Source: Oscillospiraceae bacterium
Lineage (GTDB): Bacteria > Bacillota > Clostridia > Oscillospirales > Ruminococcaceae
Direction: 5' to 3'
NCBI GenBank assembly: GCA_021200565.1
Contig: JAJQGJ010000012.1
Span: 62,001 to 126,000, forward strand
Length of the DNA: 64,000 bases
The notes beneath the pieces were generated by a model. That model saw only the letters and a list, made by a program, of their open reading frames with translations. It searched no databases and was not told the origin of the DNA. Each line of letters opens with the position of its first letter. The stretch's first letter is position 1. Shown in pieces: positions 39,142 through 47,816 of this stretch. Made by a program: the position numbers and the translations under genes.

Positions 39142-40653
39142 TTATTCAGTGACGTATCTTACCGCCAATTCTTCAAGCGCTGTCTTGAGTTCAGCTTCCG
39201 TTTCCGGCTCCAATTTGCCGGTACTGCGGATTGCTTCAAGAACTCCGTTATGATGATTGGTCATATGCTCCTGGAGATCAGTTTCGTAATCGGGAATCTT
39301 GTCAACCGGGATGCTCTTCAGGTAGCCGTTAGTGGTGGCATAGAAGATGCAGACCTGCTGAGCTACGTCGATAGGATTGTTATTCTTCTGCTTCAGGACT
39401 GCGACGATTCTCTCGCCAAGGTCAAGCTGAGCTTTTGTGTCGGCATCGAGGTCGGAGCTGAACTGTGCGAACGACTGCAACTCACGATACTGCGAATAGA
39501 TGAGCTTTAATGATCCCGAAACCTTCTTCATCGCCTTGATCTGTGCGTTGCCTCCGACACGGGATACTGAGATACCCGGGTTGATAGCCGGCATAACCCC
39601 TGCATTGAAGAGCTCGGTCTCGAGGAATATCTGACCATCGGTGATTGAAATTACATTTGTAGGTATATATGCGGAAACGTCTCCCGCCTGTGTTTCGATG
39701 ATCGGAAGCGCTGTTAAGCTTCCTCCGCCTTTTTCTTTAGACAGATGCGCTGCTCTTTCAAGAAGTCTCGAATGAAGATAGAAAACATCTCCAGGGTATG
39801 CTTCACGTCCTGGCGGACGGCGGATGAGAAGCGATATTGTTCTGTAGGCAACTGCGTGCTTGCTGAGGTCGTCATACACAACCAGGACATCCTTGCCCTG
39901 ATACATGAAGTATTCGCCCATGGCGCAGCCGCTATATGGTGCTATATACTGCATTGTTGGGAGTTCCGAAGCAGTTGCGGATACGACTATTGTGTAGTCC
40001 ATAGCTCCGCCGTCGGTGAGGTTTTTGACAACCTGTGCAACAGTCGAACGCTTCAAACCTATTGCGACATAGACGCAGATAACGCTTTTGCCCTTCTGGT
40101 TAAGGATGGTGTCAGTTGCTATTGTTGTCTTACCTGTCTGGCGGTCACCGATGATGAGCTCACGCTGTCCACGTCCTATCGGAATCATCGAGTCGATAGC
40201 CTTGATGCCGGTCTGGAGCGGTACTGTTACCGGCTCACGGTCAATAATTCCAGGCGCCGGGGACTCGATAGGTCTTGTTTCTGTAGTCTCTATGGGACCT
40301 TTTCCGTCGATAGGCTGACCGAGGGCGTTTACAACTCTCCCGATCATGGCTTCGCCGACTGGAACAGAAACGACATTTCCGGTTATCTTAACCGAATCGC
40401 CCTCCTTGATGCCCTGGTCGTTATCCATTATGACGACAGAAACGATGTCCTCTTCAAGATTCTGCGCCATTCCGTGCGCACCGTTCTCGAACTCGACAAG
40501 CTCGCCGTACATAACGCCGTCAAGCCCCGAAACCTTTGCTATGCCGTCGCCTACCGAAACCACAGTTCCGACATTGACCTGCTCAAGCTTCGTTTCGTAG
40601 TTCTTGATCCTGTCGCTGATTATTTTTACAATTTCATCAGATTTTATATCCAT
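39142..40653 (-). CDS. atpA: F-type ATP synthase subunit alpha
   Basis: 503-residue non-catalytic nucleotide-binding subunit. Walker [24 protein letters not shown] and the alpha signature [17 protein letters not shown] are clear. Start at 40653 gives the usual N-terminus ([20 protein letters not shown]) and has AGGAAG upstream; a longer reading frame starts 14 codons earlier inside the spacer after atpH but lacks a site. Confidence 0.97.
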   Translation of the reverse strand: MDIKSDEIVKIISDRIKNYETKLEQVNVGTVVSVGDGIAKVSGLDGVMYGELVEFENGAHGMAQNLEEDIVSVVIMDNDQGIKEGDSVKITGNVVSVPVGEAMIGRVVNALGQPIDGKGPIETTETRPIESPAPGIIDREPVTVPLQTGIKAIDSMIPIGRGQRELIIGDRQTGKTTIATDTILNQKGKSVICVYVAIGLKRSTVAQVVKNLTDGGAMDYTIVVSATASELPTMQYIAPYSGCAMGEYFMYQGKDVLVVYDDLSKHAVAYRTISLLIRRPPGREAYPGDVFYLHSRLLERAAHLSKEKGGGSLTALPIIETQAGDVSAYIPTNVISITDGQIFLETELFNAGVMPAINPGISVSRVGGNAQIKAMKKVSGSLKLIYSQYRELQSFAQFSSDLDADTKAQLDLGERIVAVLKQKNNNPIDVAQQVCIFYATTNGYLKSIPVDKIPDYETDLQEHMTNHHNGVLEAIRSTGKLEPETEAELKTALEELAVRYVTE

Positions 40654-40672
40654 TGGCTTCTTCCTTTTTAAA

Positions 40673-41221
40673 TCATGTCGCCTTAGAAGCGTCAAGCTTC
40701 AATAGCTCCTGAACCTCTTTCAAGCGGTGTGAAACGGTGCCGTCAATCTGCTTTGAATCGTAGCTGAGTCTGACTCCGCCGAGGCACGACGGATCGACTT
40801 TGTTCGTGAGAATTATCTTCTTGCCGCTTATAGATGCTATCTTCTCCGTCAGCCTCTCCGACTGGGAAGCGCTCAAGGGCACCGCAGTCACAGCAGTGAC
40901 CGGCATGATGCCATTGTCAAAATAGTATCTCTCACGGTAAGCCTTGAGACAATCAGAGTAGTGTGTGGCTATCGACTTCTCGGTCAGTATCTTCATGAAG
41001 TTCAAAATGTACGGGTGAACCTTGCCGCTGAGGCAATCGTCGACAAGCCCGAGCCTCTCCTCCTTCGAGACATTCGCCGCCGAAAGAAGTCTCAGATACT
41101 GAGGCTGAGCTTCGAAAACCTTCTCAAGCTCGGTCATCTCATTATAGATCCTGTCGGTCAGATTCTCGCTGAGTGTTGCCGAATAGAGAGCCGAGCCGTA
41201 GTTTCCACTGAGCCCGCTCAT
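40673..41221 (-). CDS. atpH: F-type ATP synthase subunit delta
   Basis: 182-residue peripheral-stalk subunit linking F1 to the b subunits: N-terminal helical bundle and a C-terminal segment with the family pattern [23 protein letters not shown]. Its ATG overlaps the atpF stop by four bases, so the two are coupled. Confidence 0.95.
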   Translation of the reverse strand: MSGLSGNYGSALYSATLSENLTDRIYNEMTELEKVFEAQPQYLRLLSAANVSKEERLGLVDDCLSGKVHPYILNFMKILTEKSIATHYSDCLKAYRERYYFDNGIMPVTAVTAVPLSASQSERLTEKIASISGKKIILTNKVDPSCLGGVRLSYDSKQIDGTVSHRLKEVQELLKLDASKAT

Positions 41222-41724
41222 GATAGGTCACCCAAATCGTCGATGAAGCTGTCAACCAAGCGGCTCTGATCAGCCGGAGTGAGTTCCCGCTCGACAACTC
41301 TTCCCGCAATGCTCACGGCAATAACGGAAATATTGTCCTTGACCTCGCCCATAGCTTTCTTCTTTTCGAGGGCGATGTCCTCCTGAGCCTTCTCGAGGAT
41401 TGCGCTTGCCTCTTTGTTTGCCTTCGAGACTATCTCCTCTTCACGGCTCTGAGCCCTGGTTACTGCGTCAGAAATAATCTTGTCACCTGTTTCACGGGCT
41501 TCTTCGAGCTTCTTCTGATATTCGTCACGCATTTCATTCGCTTGAGATTTAGCTGTGTCGGCACTTTGGTAGAGGTCGTCAATTTCCTTCTGCCTGTCGT
41601 CAATAATCTTCATTACCGGCTTGAACAGAAATTTCTTCAGGACAAAGAACAGAAGAAGAGTGTTGGCTAACGTGAACAGAGCTGTCCACACGTTGACGCC
41701 TAAAATCTCCTCGTACAATGTCAA
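41218..41724 (-). CDS. atpF: F-type ATP synthase subunit b
   Basis: 168-residue peripheral-stalk subunit. One N-terminal membrane helix (about 12-33, VWTALFTLANTLLLFFVLKKFLF) is followed by a long charged coiled coil to about residue 150, containing many Ala/Glu/Lys repeats. Only one b gene is present, implying a b2 homodimer. Confidence 0.95.
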   Translation of the reverse strand: MTLYEEILGVNVWTALFTLANTLLLFFVLKKFLFKPVMKIIDDRQKEIDDLYQSADTAKSQANEMRDEYQKKLEEARETGDKIISDAVTRAQSREEEIVSKANKEASAILEKAQEDIALEKKKAMGEVKDNISVIAVSIAGRVVERELTPADQSRLVDSFIDDLGDLS

Positions 41725-41754
41725 TTCCTCCCTTCGGAAATATCGGTACCCTTA

Positions 41755-42021
<267 letters not shown>

Positions 42022-42056
42022 TTAAATATTATTGTCGGGACAAGTCCCAGACGTGT

Positions 42057-42965
42057 TTACTTAGTTTCGGCTGCCGTCTCGGGAGGCGGGCAAGCCTGTC
42101 CTATATATATCATGCTAAGCAGGCTGAATACAAAAGCCTGAACGAAGCCTGAAAACAGATCAAAGTACACCGACAAAACTGCGGGTATACCTAAAGATAG
42201 AATCGGGATTCCGGAAAGAAGCCTCGTGGCGTCAAGAATTCCGCACGCTCCGAAAGCTATGAAGATTCCGAGAATGATTCCCTTGAAGACGCCAATCTTC
42301 TTTTTGCGAGCCTTCTGATAAACCAGTATTCCGATGCCCAGTGCCACGATGACAATCGGGATTATGACTGTTCCGGAAACGAGGTTCAAAAGAAGTGTTG
42401 AAAGTGTGCTCAGCGCTGTATAGACGATGGCAGTGATGATGCTTCCGCCGAAGACGTTGCCGAAGTGACGGAAAGCCATCGAGATGGGCTGCGCAATCTC
42501 AGAGATAATGTTCATCGGAGTCATTATAAATACCGGTTCCGTAAAGCCCTTGAGCCAGCCCAAGAAGCCGTTGTGCCTGATGTTATTATACCAGATAATC
42601 GCCGTCGTCATGAGTGCCCATGTGAGAACCACGCTCAGGTCTGCCGTTGTCGAGCGGAAGAAGCCGAACATTCCGATAAGCGAGCCACAGATTGACGAGA
42701 GGAAAATTGTTCCGATATACGGCGTCCAGCCTACATTGTGCTCGCCCATCGAGGATGTGACGAGACCTCGGAGCATCTCGACGCCTTTTTCGACAAGAAC
42801 CTGAAGCTTGCCAGGATGGGTTTTGAGATTTCTTCCAAGCAAAACTCCCGCAACGCAGAGGAAAATAGTCACCAAGAGGAGCGACAATGTGGTCTGCGTC
42901 ACATTGATTCCGCCGAAAATCGGAATCGTGAAGTAGATATATGCGCCATTTATACTTATGTCCAT
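42057..42965 (-). CDS. atpB: F-type ATP synthase subunit a
   Basis: 302-residue membrane stator subunit forming the ion half-channels. At least five hydrophobic helices are visible. The essential Arg is in SMAFRHFGNVFGGS and the last helix has FSGFVQAFVFSLLSMIYIGQA. Its start shares a base with the stop of the preceding AtpI-like gene (TAATG). Confidence 0.96.
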   Translation of the reverse strand: MDISINGAYIYFTIPIFGGINVTQTTLSLLLVTIFLCVAGVLLGRNLKTHPGKLQVLVEKGVEMLRGLVTSSMGEHNVGWTPYIGTIFLSSICGSLIGMFGFFRSTTADLSVVLTWALMTTAIIWYNNIRHNGFLGWLKGFTEPVFIMTPMNIISEIAQPISMAFRHFGNVFGGSIITAIVYTALSTLSTLLLNLVSGTVIIPIVIVALGIGILVYQKARKKKIGVFKGIILGIFIAFGACGILDATRLLSGIPILSLGIPAVLSVYFDLFSGFVQAFVFSLLSMIYIGQACPPPETAAETK

Positions 42966-43423
42966 TAGGTATCACCTTTTTTCTCAGGGTCTTCTTCCAT
43001 GTCTGCTTCTGCAGTTTCAGTGACCGCAGGCGTCTCTTTCTTGCGGAAGAATTCCCAGACCGTTATCGTCGGTCGAACAAACACTATCGGCAAAACAAGT
43101 GCTATTGCATTGCAAAGCCCGCTCACAGCTCCCGCTACCCATACTATGAAGATAACTGCGTACCGAAGAACCATCGAGAATGTCATAAGGCTTTTGCCAC
43201 CCTTGACATCCTGAGCGACTGCTCTGTCGGATGCCACGCAGACTGAAATTGCCATGAAAAGGAAATTGAGAACTGCAAGCACGCCGCCAACAATTCCGCC
43301 AAGCAGAACCGTTAAGTCAAAGCAGCCAAGCAAAGCGAAAATTCCGAACATTGCGGCAATGCAGACAACCTGCCCTATTGTTATAATCAACGTTTCGTGC
43401 AAAACTTCCTTGCGGGAATCCAT
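42965..43423 (-). CDS. AtpI-like ATP synthase accessory membrane protein
   Basis: 152-residue protein with four predicted membrane helices (about 11-33, 37-60, 83-103, 106-125) and an acidic C-terminal tail (EADMEEDPEKKGD). Its place directly before atpB and its helix layout match the ATP synthase subunit I family, which assists c-ring assembly and Mg2+ supply. Sequence similarity is weak by eye, so the assignment leans on context. Confidence 0.7.
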   Translation of the reverse strand: MDSRKEVLHETLIITIGQVVCIAAMFGIFALLGCFDLTVLLGGIVGGVLAVLNFLFMAISVCVASDRAVAQDVKGGKSLMTFSMVLRYAVIFIVWVAGAVSGLCNAIALVLPIVFVRPTITVWEFFRKKETPAVTETAEADMEEDPEKKGDT

Positions 43424-43441
43424 AATCTCTCCTACTCAATA

Positions 43442-43705
43442 TCAGTCGTGACTGTTAAAACCGGTTACCGGAGGCTTCTTGTCCTTATCGCTATCCTGAC
43501 TTGTGATGTTCTCCATCGTCTTAAGCGTCGAGCGGAAGCCGCTTATTGCAAGAATTCCGCCTAGGATTGCTCCTAGAAATATCACCCAGACGCCTAAGGA
43601 GAATTTATTTCTCAGCCACACAGCTAAGATTACACACCCGGCAAGCGGAACGGCAACCGAAAGCCCAAGCTGACCCATCATAACAAGAAGGCTCACATCT
43701 TTCAC
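43442..43705 (-). CDS. atpZ: AtpZ/AtpI-family protein, first gene of the ATP synthase operon
   Basis: Small membrane protein with two helices (MMGQLGLSVAVPLAGCVILAV and GVWVIFLGAILGGILAIS), fitting the AtpZ family that partners AtpI in ion supply and rotor assembly. A longer frame opens at an ATG at 43759, but the predicted -10 box (43761-43766) puts transcription start downstream of that ATG. The GTG at 43705, with GTGAGG nine bases upstream and giving an 87-residue protein of usual length, is preferred; GTG at 43720 is an alternative. Confidence 0.65.
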   Translation of the reverse strand: MKDVSLLVMMGQLGLSVAVPLAGCVILAVWLRNKFSLGVWVIFLGAILGGILAISGFRSTLKTMENITSQDSDKDKKPPVTGFNSHD

Positions 43706-43760
43706 GGCTTCGATCCTCACTTTCCCACGGTTTAGCTTATACAAATTTAATTCTACCACT

Positions 43761-43766
43761 ATTGTA
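43761..43766 (-). promoter_or_regulatory. ATP synthase operon promoter (extended -10)
   Basis: Minus strand TGCTACAAT, an extended -10 element. A good -35 is not at 17 bases; TTGACT and TTGATT lie too close. It may be a TGn-type promoter, or the operon may also be read from citrate synthase upstream. Confidence 0.45.
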
Positions 43767-43838
43767 GCAAAAAGTCAAATCAATTTCTACCGCAAAGATT
43801 TTAAATTGTCCCACGAAAATCCGCTGAATATGAGAATA

Positions 43839-45194
43839 TTATCTTTCGGTTATGTCCTTGTAAACCTTAGGCTTGCCGACTGCCTTGTATGCGGGGCGGA
43901 TGATTCTGCCGCCGGTTACCTTCTCTTCAAATCTATGAGCAGACCAGCCTGCCATTCTTGCAGTTGCAAAGAGTGCGGTTGCGAGCTCCTCCGGGATGCC
44001 GAGCATTCGGTAGCAGAGACCGGAATACATATCCACATTTGCACAGAGAGCCTTTTCAAGACCGGTTTCACGGTGAAAGATTTCCGGCGCAAGTCTTTCA
44101 ATAGAGTTAAGAAGCGAGAACTGAGGCTCGTAATCGGTTCCCTTAGCCATCTGAAGAGCGGTTCTCTTGAGTATTACTGCTCTCGGATCGGAAAGAGTAT
44201 AGACAGCGTGACCCATGCCGTAGATAAGACCTGTTCTGTCGGAGGCTTCCTTTCGGACAATCCTGGTGAGCATGTCAGCAACCTCGCCCTCATCAGACCA
44301 GTTTTTGACGTTGGCTTCGATATAGTCGAGCTGTTCGAGAACCTTGAGGTTCGCACCGCCGTGGCGCGGACCCTTCAGAGATCCGACTGCCGCCGCATAT
44401 GCTGAATAAGGATCGGTTCCGGAAGAAGTGAGAACTCTGCAAGCAAAAGTTGAGTTATTACCGCCGCCGTGCTCTGCGTGCAAAAGCAGGATAAGATCAA
44501 GAAGCTTTGCTTCATCATATGTATACTGTCTGTCAGGTCTTAAAAGTGACAGAACCGTTTCGGCGGTGCACTCCTCAGGTCTAACCTGATGCATATACAT
44601 GCTTCCGCCGTCGAAGGCTCTGCGCTTGACCTGATATGCCGAAGTCATGATTACCGGCATCTTTGCCAGGATTGACAGCGCACAGTAGAGTTCATCCTCC
44701 GGAGCCTTTGCCTCCGGATCTTCCTCATAGGAATAAAGTGCGAGGATAGAACGTGAAATCTTGTTCATGATGTTTTTCGACGGTGCCTTGAGAATCATGT
44801 CCTCAAAGAATCCAGCCGGAAGCTCACGGTTCTGGGCAAGAAGCCTCTGGAAGCCTGCGAGCTCTTCAGCAGTCGGGAGCTTTCCCATTATAAGAAGGTA
44901 GGCTACCTCCTCATAGCCAAAGCGATCTGCGCCCTGGATTCCTGCGACAATGTCCTTGACGTTATATCCACGGTAGTAGAGCTCGCCTTCGATGTTCCAC
45001 TTTTCGCCTTCGTTCATGACGTAGCCGTGAACATTACATATATTTGTGAGTCCGGCAAGAACGCCGGTGCCGTCGGCGTTTCGAAGACCCCTCTTGACGT
45101 CGTAGCGGTTATAATACTTCGGATCTATACGGTTGTTTTCAAGAAACGTAACCCTAAATCTGTCCCTTGTCGCTTCATCTATTTTTAACTGCAT
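43839..45194 (-). CDS. gltA: Citrate synthase
   Basis: 451-residue enzyme condensing oxaloacetate and acetyl-CoA. Active-site residues are recognisable: the His of LHAEHGGGNNSTF, the His of IYGMGHAVYTLSDPR and the Asp of CANVDMYSG. It is longer than Bacillus CitZ because of an extended N-terminus, common in clostridial enzymes. Start at 45194 is supported by GAGGAG; an earlier ATG at 45263 would lie upstream of the -10 box. With aconitase and Icd (5.7-9 kb) it completes a path to 2-oxoglutarate. No other TCA gene is in the window. A methylcitrate synthase role is possible but has no contextual support. Confidence 0.93.
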   Translation of the reverse strand: MQLKIDEATRDRFRVTFLENNRIDPKYYNRYDVKRGLRNADGTGVLAGLTNICNVHGYVMNEGEKWNIEGELYYRGYNVKDIVAGIQGADRFGYEEVAYLLIMGKLPTAEELAGFQRLLAQNRELPAGFFEDMILKAPSKNIMNKISRSILALYSYEEDPEAKAPEDELYCALSILAKMPVIMTSAYQVKRRAFDGGSMYMHQVRPEECTAETVLSLLRPDRQYTYDEAKLLDLILLLHAEHGGGNNSTFACRVLTSSGTDPYSAYAAAVGSLKGPRHGGANLKVLEQLDYIEANVKNWSDEGEVADMLTRIVRKEASDRTGLIYGMGHAVYTLSDPRAVILKRTALQMAKGTDYEPQFSLLNSIERLAPEIFHRETGLEKALCANVDMYSGLCYRMLGIPEELATALFATARMAGWSAHRFEEKVTGGRIIRPAYKAVGKPKVYKDITER

Positions 45195-45240
45195 GATAAT
45201 CTCCTCTGTTCTGAAAGTAGTCCTGACTCTGAATTGTATT

Positions 45241-45255
45241 ATTACACAGTGTAAT
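45241..45255. promoter_or_regulatory. Operator-like palindrome at the citrate synthase promoter
   Basis: Perfect 15-base palindrome ATTACAC-A-GTGTAAT, overlapping the end of the -10 box and the likely transcription start. Placement predicts repression; the binding protein is not identifiable (a GntR- or LacI-like dimer would fit). Confidence 0.6.
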
Positions 45256-45282
45256 TTTATCACATGAAATTTTGAAAGTCAA
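45254..45282 (-). promoter_or_regulatory. Citrate synthase promoter
   Basis: Minus strand: -35 TTGACT (45277-45282), 17-base spacer, -10 TAAAAT (45254-45259). Confidence 0.7.
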
Positions 45283-45284
45283 CC

Positions 45285-45319
45285 AAAATGAAGCTTTTGA
45301 AAGCTCAAAACTTCATTTT
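45285..45319. terminator. Long hairpin upstream of the citrate synthase promoter
   Basis: AAAATGAAG + TTTTGA (45285-45300, one bulged C) pairs with TCAAAA + CTTCATTTT (45305-45319): a 15-bp stem with a 4-base loop and T-rich flanks. It abuts the -35 box and may insulate it from tRNA-Lys read-through. Confidence 0.55.
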
Positions 45320-45438
45320 TCGCTCTTTTGCACTGAACGTTGAACTTTTTGAGAAGAAAAATTGAAGCTCTTGACGGGAGGAAAATGCAGATTTTGTTGA
45401 AAATCAAGGGCAGAGCGTCGGAAATTTGTCGGGAAAAG

Positions 45439-45468
45439 AAAAAAGCACCCGTATTCGGATGCTTTTTT
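45439..45468 (-). terminator. tRNA-Lys terminator
   Basis: Arms at 45439-45451 and 45456-45468 (core GCATCCG/CGGGTGC on the minus strand) with a 4-base loop and a U-run. One position pairs as U-G only in the minus-strand RNA, matching the tRNA direction. Confidence 0.85.
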
Positions 45469-45475
45469 GGGGGTA

Positions 45476-45551
45476 TGGTGAGCCATTGGAGAATCGAACT
45501 CCAGACCCTTTCATTAAAAGTGAAATGCTCTGCCAGCTGAGCTAATGGCTC
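45476..45551 (-). tRNA. tRNA-Lys (anticodon UUU)
   Basis: 76-base cloverleaf on the minus strand. Acceptor stem GAGCCAT/ATGGCTC, D-arm AGCTCAGCTGGCAGAGC, anticodon arm TTTCA-CTTTTAA-TGAAA with anticodon TTT, T-arm with GTTCGATTC. Discriminator A and encoded CCA (45476-45478). It has a consensus promoter 17 bases upstream and a terminator 7 bases downstream, so it is a stand-alone unit. Confidence 0.97.
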
Positions 45552-45567
45552 GGTTCACAACTACGTT

Positions 45568-45596
45568 ATTATAGCAAACACGAGCGCATTTGTCAA
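45568..45596 (-). promoter_or_regulatory. tRNA-Lys promoter
   Basis: Minus strand, perfect consensus: TTGACA (45591-45596), 17-base spacer, TATAAT (45568-45573). Confidence 0.85.
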
Positions 45597-45623
45597 TATC
45601 TAAAATCGAAAATTTCGCAGTTA

Positions 45624-46349
45624 TTATTCGATTTCCAGTTTGATTTCCCCCGTTACCGTAGTTGCCCGGCAGATTCCGCCGGAGGTAGTTCCAGGAACAG
45701 ACACGTTGCCGAGATTCGTACCGGCTACGAAAATCTTTTCCGTCAACACAGTGCCAACGATGCTTCCTGTCGTGGTTTCGAGATACATCTCACCCGCATC
45801 GCAGGCTTTGAGACTTATTGTGCCGGTGGTGACGGTTGCGGAAAGTGTGCCGTCGGCGATGACGTTATCGAGATAGATTTCGCCGGTTATTACTTCAAGC
45901 GAAGCGGTTTCGAAATCAATGTCGCTCAGATTGATCATTCCCGTCGTCACGCTTGCGGAGAGTGAGGCGTAGGTGTCCTTCGGGAGATAGACCGTCACCG
46001 ACTGCTCGTTGGAAAAGATGCCGATATAGTTGTACCACTTGCGGGTGTTGATCGTTTCGATAGATAGCGTGCCGTTTTCGACCTTGACAGTGTTGGCAAG
46101 GGTGTCGTCCTCATAGCATATTACCTTGCAAGTACCGTCGTCCGACGGGAGAATCGTCACTCCGGCGACTTCGGTGTTGATTGAGATGCTGTCGAAATCG
46201 TCCGAAAATTCGTAAGTATTGGTGTGGAAAAACCACGTTTCCAACTTTGAAGCGTCGAAGCCGACAGCCGCCAATGCTCCGAGGAAAATTACTCCGCCGA
46301 CTGCGACAAGAATCACTGCGGCTATAATCCACTTTTTAGTTCTGCTCAT
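45624..46349 (-). CDS. DUF4097-family beta-strand repeat protein
   Basis: 241-residue protein with one N-terminal membrane helix (about 7-29, WIIAAVILVAVGGVIFLGALAAV) and an outward domain of short repeated strands (SISINTEVAGVTILP, LSASVTTGMINLSD, LEVITGEIYLDN, LSATVTTGTISLKA, LETTTGSIVG). This is the putative-adhesin/DUF4097 pattern found with PadR and DUF1700 genes in Firmicutes, probably a cell-envelope sensor or stress protein. Its ATG shares a base with the preceding stop. Confidence 0.8.
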   Translation of the reverse strand: MSRTKKWIIAAVILVAVGGVIFLGALAAVGFDASKLETWFFHTNTYEFSDDFDSISINTEVAGVTILPSDDGTCKVICYEDDTLANTVKVENGTLSIETINTRKWYNYIGIFSNEQSVTVYLPKDTYASLSASVTTGMINLSDIDFETASLEVITGEIYLDNVIADGTLSATVTTGTISLKACDAGEMYLETTTGSIVGTVLTEKIFVAGTNLGNVSVPGTTSGGICRATTVTGEIKLEIE

Positions 46350-46948
46350 TATGCTCTTTCCTTTCTTGTCAGCCCTGATTTGATTTTAAGAAATACCCAT
46401 TTTGTTGCCCAGATAATTGCCTTGGTTATCCATAGGCAGATTAAGAAGCCGAGAATTGTTACTCCCACAAAGGCGATTCCCACTCCAAGCATGGCGATGC
46501 CGGAAACAACTTTACCAACAGCCGAGAACACGAACAACGAGAATATGCCGCTGACTGCGACCACTGCAAATGAGAATTCAATCGCCCAGACGGCGACAAT
46601 CACGCTCCAGATGGATACATATACGGAGATAACTGCCGCTAAAGCCGCCACCAAAAGCGAAATCCAGATTGGCGAGCCGAGAATTATCAAAAGGATTTCT
46701 CCCAAGCGAAGCGCCCGGCTTGACTTCACCTTTTCCTTGACGATAGCTGTCAACGGGACTTCAGATAGAATCTGGGAGACGATTTCGTCAACGCTTCCAA
46801 GCTCTGCAACCGCCTGCTCCTCAGCAAGCCCTTCCTCGATTCTGTCGTCAATCATCTCGCTATAGAAACTCACACGCTCATCCGCATCTACCTGCGGAAT
46901 CCCCGAAAGCCGGAGCCGGAGCTTCTCCAAAAATTCATTTTTCCCCAT
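46349..46948 (-). CDS. DUF1700-family membrane protein (HAAS domain)
   Basis: 199-residue protein: an N-terminal helical HAAS-like domain (MGKNEFLEKLRLRLSGIPQVDADERVSFY, in parts, about 1-65) and four or five hydrophobic helices (about 75-185). The family is usually coupled to PadR regulators and envelope proteins. Start taken at the second ATG (46948), which leaves nine bases after GGAGG; the first ATG, six bases earlier, is too close. It overlaps the padR end by 14 bases. Confidence 0.8.
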   Translation of the reverse strand: MGKNEFLEKLRLRLSGIPQVDADERVSFYSEMIDDRIEEGLAEEQAVAELGSVDEIVSQILSEVPLTAIVKEKVKSSRALRLGEILLIILGSPIWISLLVAALAAVISVYVSIWSVIVAVWAIEFSFAVVAVSGIFSLFVFSAVGKVVSGIAMLGVGIAFVGVTILGFLICLWITKAIIWATKWVFLKIKSGLTRKERA

Positions 46949-47261
46949 TTTCATTGTCCTCCTTGGTTATAAATTGATAGATTGCGAAGATTTCTCCCCA
47001 CTCGACCTTGAACTCCTCGATTCGGCTGAGACCGGATTCGGTGATGTGGTAGTATTTGCGGAGCCTGCCGTCGTGCTCGACGTTCCTGACCGTCAGCATC
47101 TTTGACGATTCAAGCCGTTTGAGAATGGTGTAGAGAGTCGACTCGGACAGCCTGATATACGGCGAAAGGTCCTTGATAATCTTGTACCCATAGGAATCCT
47201 CGCCCTTGATTGCCGCCAGCACGCAGACGTCCAGAAGCCCTCGCTTTAATTGTGTATCCAT
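46935..47261 (-). CDS. PadR-family transcriptional regulator
   Basis: 108-residue winged-helix repressor: LKRGLLDVCVLAAIKGEDSYGYKIIKDLSPYIRLSESTLYTILKRLE (in parts) is the typical PadR helix-turn-helix with a basic wing (HDGRLRKYYHITESG). First gene of the padR-DUF1700-DUF4097 operon, which it probably represses. A GTATAC-centred imperfect dyad lies just downstream of the -10 box. Confidence 0.92.
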   Translation of the reverse strand: MDTQLKRGLLDVCVLAAIKGEDSYGYKIIKDLSPYIRLSESTLYTILKRLESSKMLTVRNVEHDGRLRKYYHITESGLSRIEEFKVEWGEIFAIYQFITKEDNENGEK

Positions 47262-47299
47262 AGAAAGCCTCCTTTTGAATACCTCCTGTTATGGTATAC

Positions 47300-47328
47300 A
47301 TCATATCACGAAGTATTGCAGTTGTCAA
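47300..47328 (-). promoter_or_regulatory. padR operon promoter
   Basis: Minus strand: TTGACA (47323-47328), 17-base spacer, TATGAT (47300-47305). Confidence 0.75.
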
Positions 47329-47360
47329 GAGGGAAAATAAAAAAATTTAGGAAAAATAAA

Positions 47361-47386
47361 AAATCCCGAGCCGAAACTCAGGATTT
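47361..47386 (-). terminator. Second tRNA-Ala terminator
   Basis: Arms 47361-47370 and 47377-47386 pair fully as minus-strand RNA (10 bp with one U-G), followed by a U-rich run. It backs up the terminator at 47388 and shields the padR promoter. Confidence 0.75.
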
Positions 47387-47387
47387 A

Positions 47388-47414
47388 TTAAAAAAAGCAC
47401 CCGGGTTCGGATGC
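47388..47414 (-). terminator. First tRNA-Ala terminator
   Basis: Minus-strand hairpin GCATCCG/CGGGTGC (47408-47414 and 47397-47403), 4-base loop, then seven Us. It is nearly identical to the tRNA-Lys terminator. Confidence 0.85.
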
Positions 47415-47419
47415 TCTTC

Positions 47420-47495
47420 TGGTGGAGCATACGGGATTCGAACCCGTGACCTCCACACTGCCAGTGTGGCGCGCTCCCAACTGCGCTAATACCCC
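47420..47495 (-). tRNA. tRNA-Ala (anticodon GGC)
   Basis: 76-base cloverleaf on the minus strand. Acceptor stem GGGGTAT/ATGCTCC contains the G3-U70 wobble pair that identifies alanine tRNA. Anticodon arm CCACA-CTGGCAG-TGTGG with anticodon GGC; T-arm with GTTCGAATC; discriminator A and encoded CCA (47420-47422). Stand-alone unit with its own promoter and two terminators. Confidence 0.95.
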
Positions 47496-47507
47496 AGTAC
47501 TTCGGAT

Positions 47508-47536
47508 ATAATAGCACATCCAACAAGAAAAAGCAA
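47508..47536 (-). promoter_or_regulatory. tRNA-Ala promoter
   Basis: Minus strand: TTGCTT (47531-47536), 17-base spacer, TATTAT (47508-47513). Confidence 0.65.
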
Positions 47537-47604
47537 GCTTTTTTTGCGAAAAAATCAAGGGTTTCAAAAAAATTTTTACGGCAGGAGGAAAATCTCGATA
47601 ATCT

Positions 47605-47661
47605 AACCCCAAAAAAACTCCGATTCGCCATTTGTGGGGTTGAATTCTCACGGGGAATCGG
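47605..47661. other. Interleaved inverted repeats in the tRNA-Ala/MATE intergenic region
   Basis: This is the only distinct structure in the roughly 320-base gap between tRNA-Ala and the MATE gene besides promoters. AACCCCA (47605-47611) matches TGGGGTT (47635-47641), and CCGATTC (47620-47626) matches GAATCGG (47655-47661); the pairs cross. It lies outside both predicted transcripts, so it may be a remnant or a small unannotated RNA. Confidence 0.35.
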
Positions 47662-47733
47662 GTATGATTGCGAAAATTAGAGATGAAAAGTGGGACTGAG
47701 CTTTTCTTTACCCAAATTTTCCTTATCACCCTA

Positions 47734-47762
47734 TTGCAATTAAAATCCCGTTGTAGTACAAT
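47734..47762 (+). promoter_or_regulatory. MATE transporter promoter
   Basis: TTGCAA (47734-47739), 17-base spacer, TACAAT (47757-47762). Confidence 0.65.
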
Positions 47763-47816
47763 ATCCCTGCCCACAACTCTGTTTTTAAAATATGGGTGGG
47801 TGAGAGGACAACTTTT

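Noticed and set aside
42465-43451. Plus-strand frames opposite the ATP synthase membrane subunits
   Set aside because: Shadows of hydrophobic-protein genes with no start signals; the minus-strand genes are clear.
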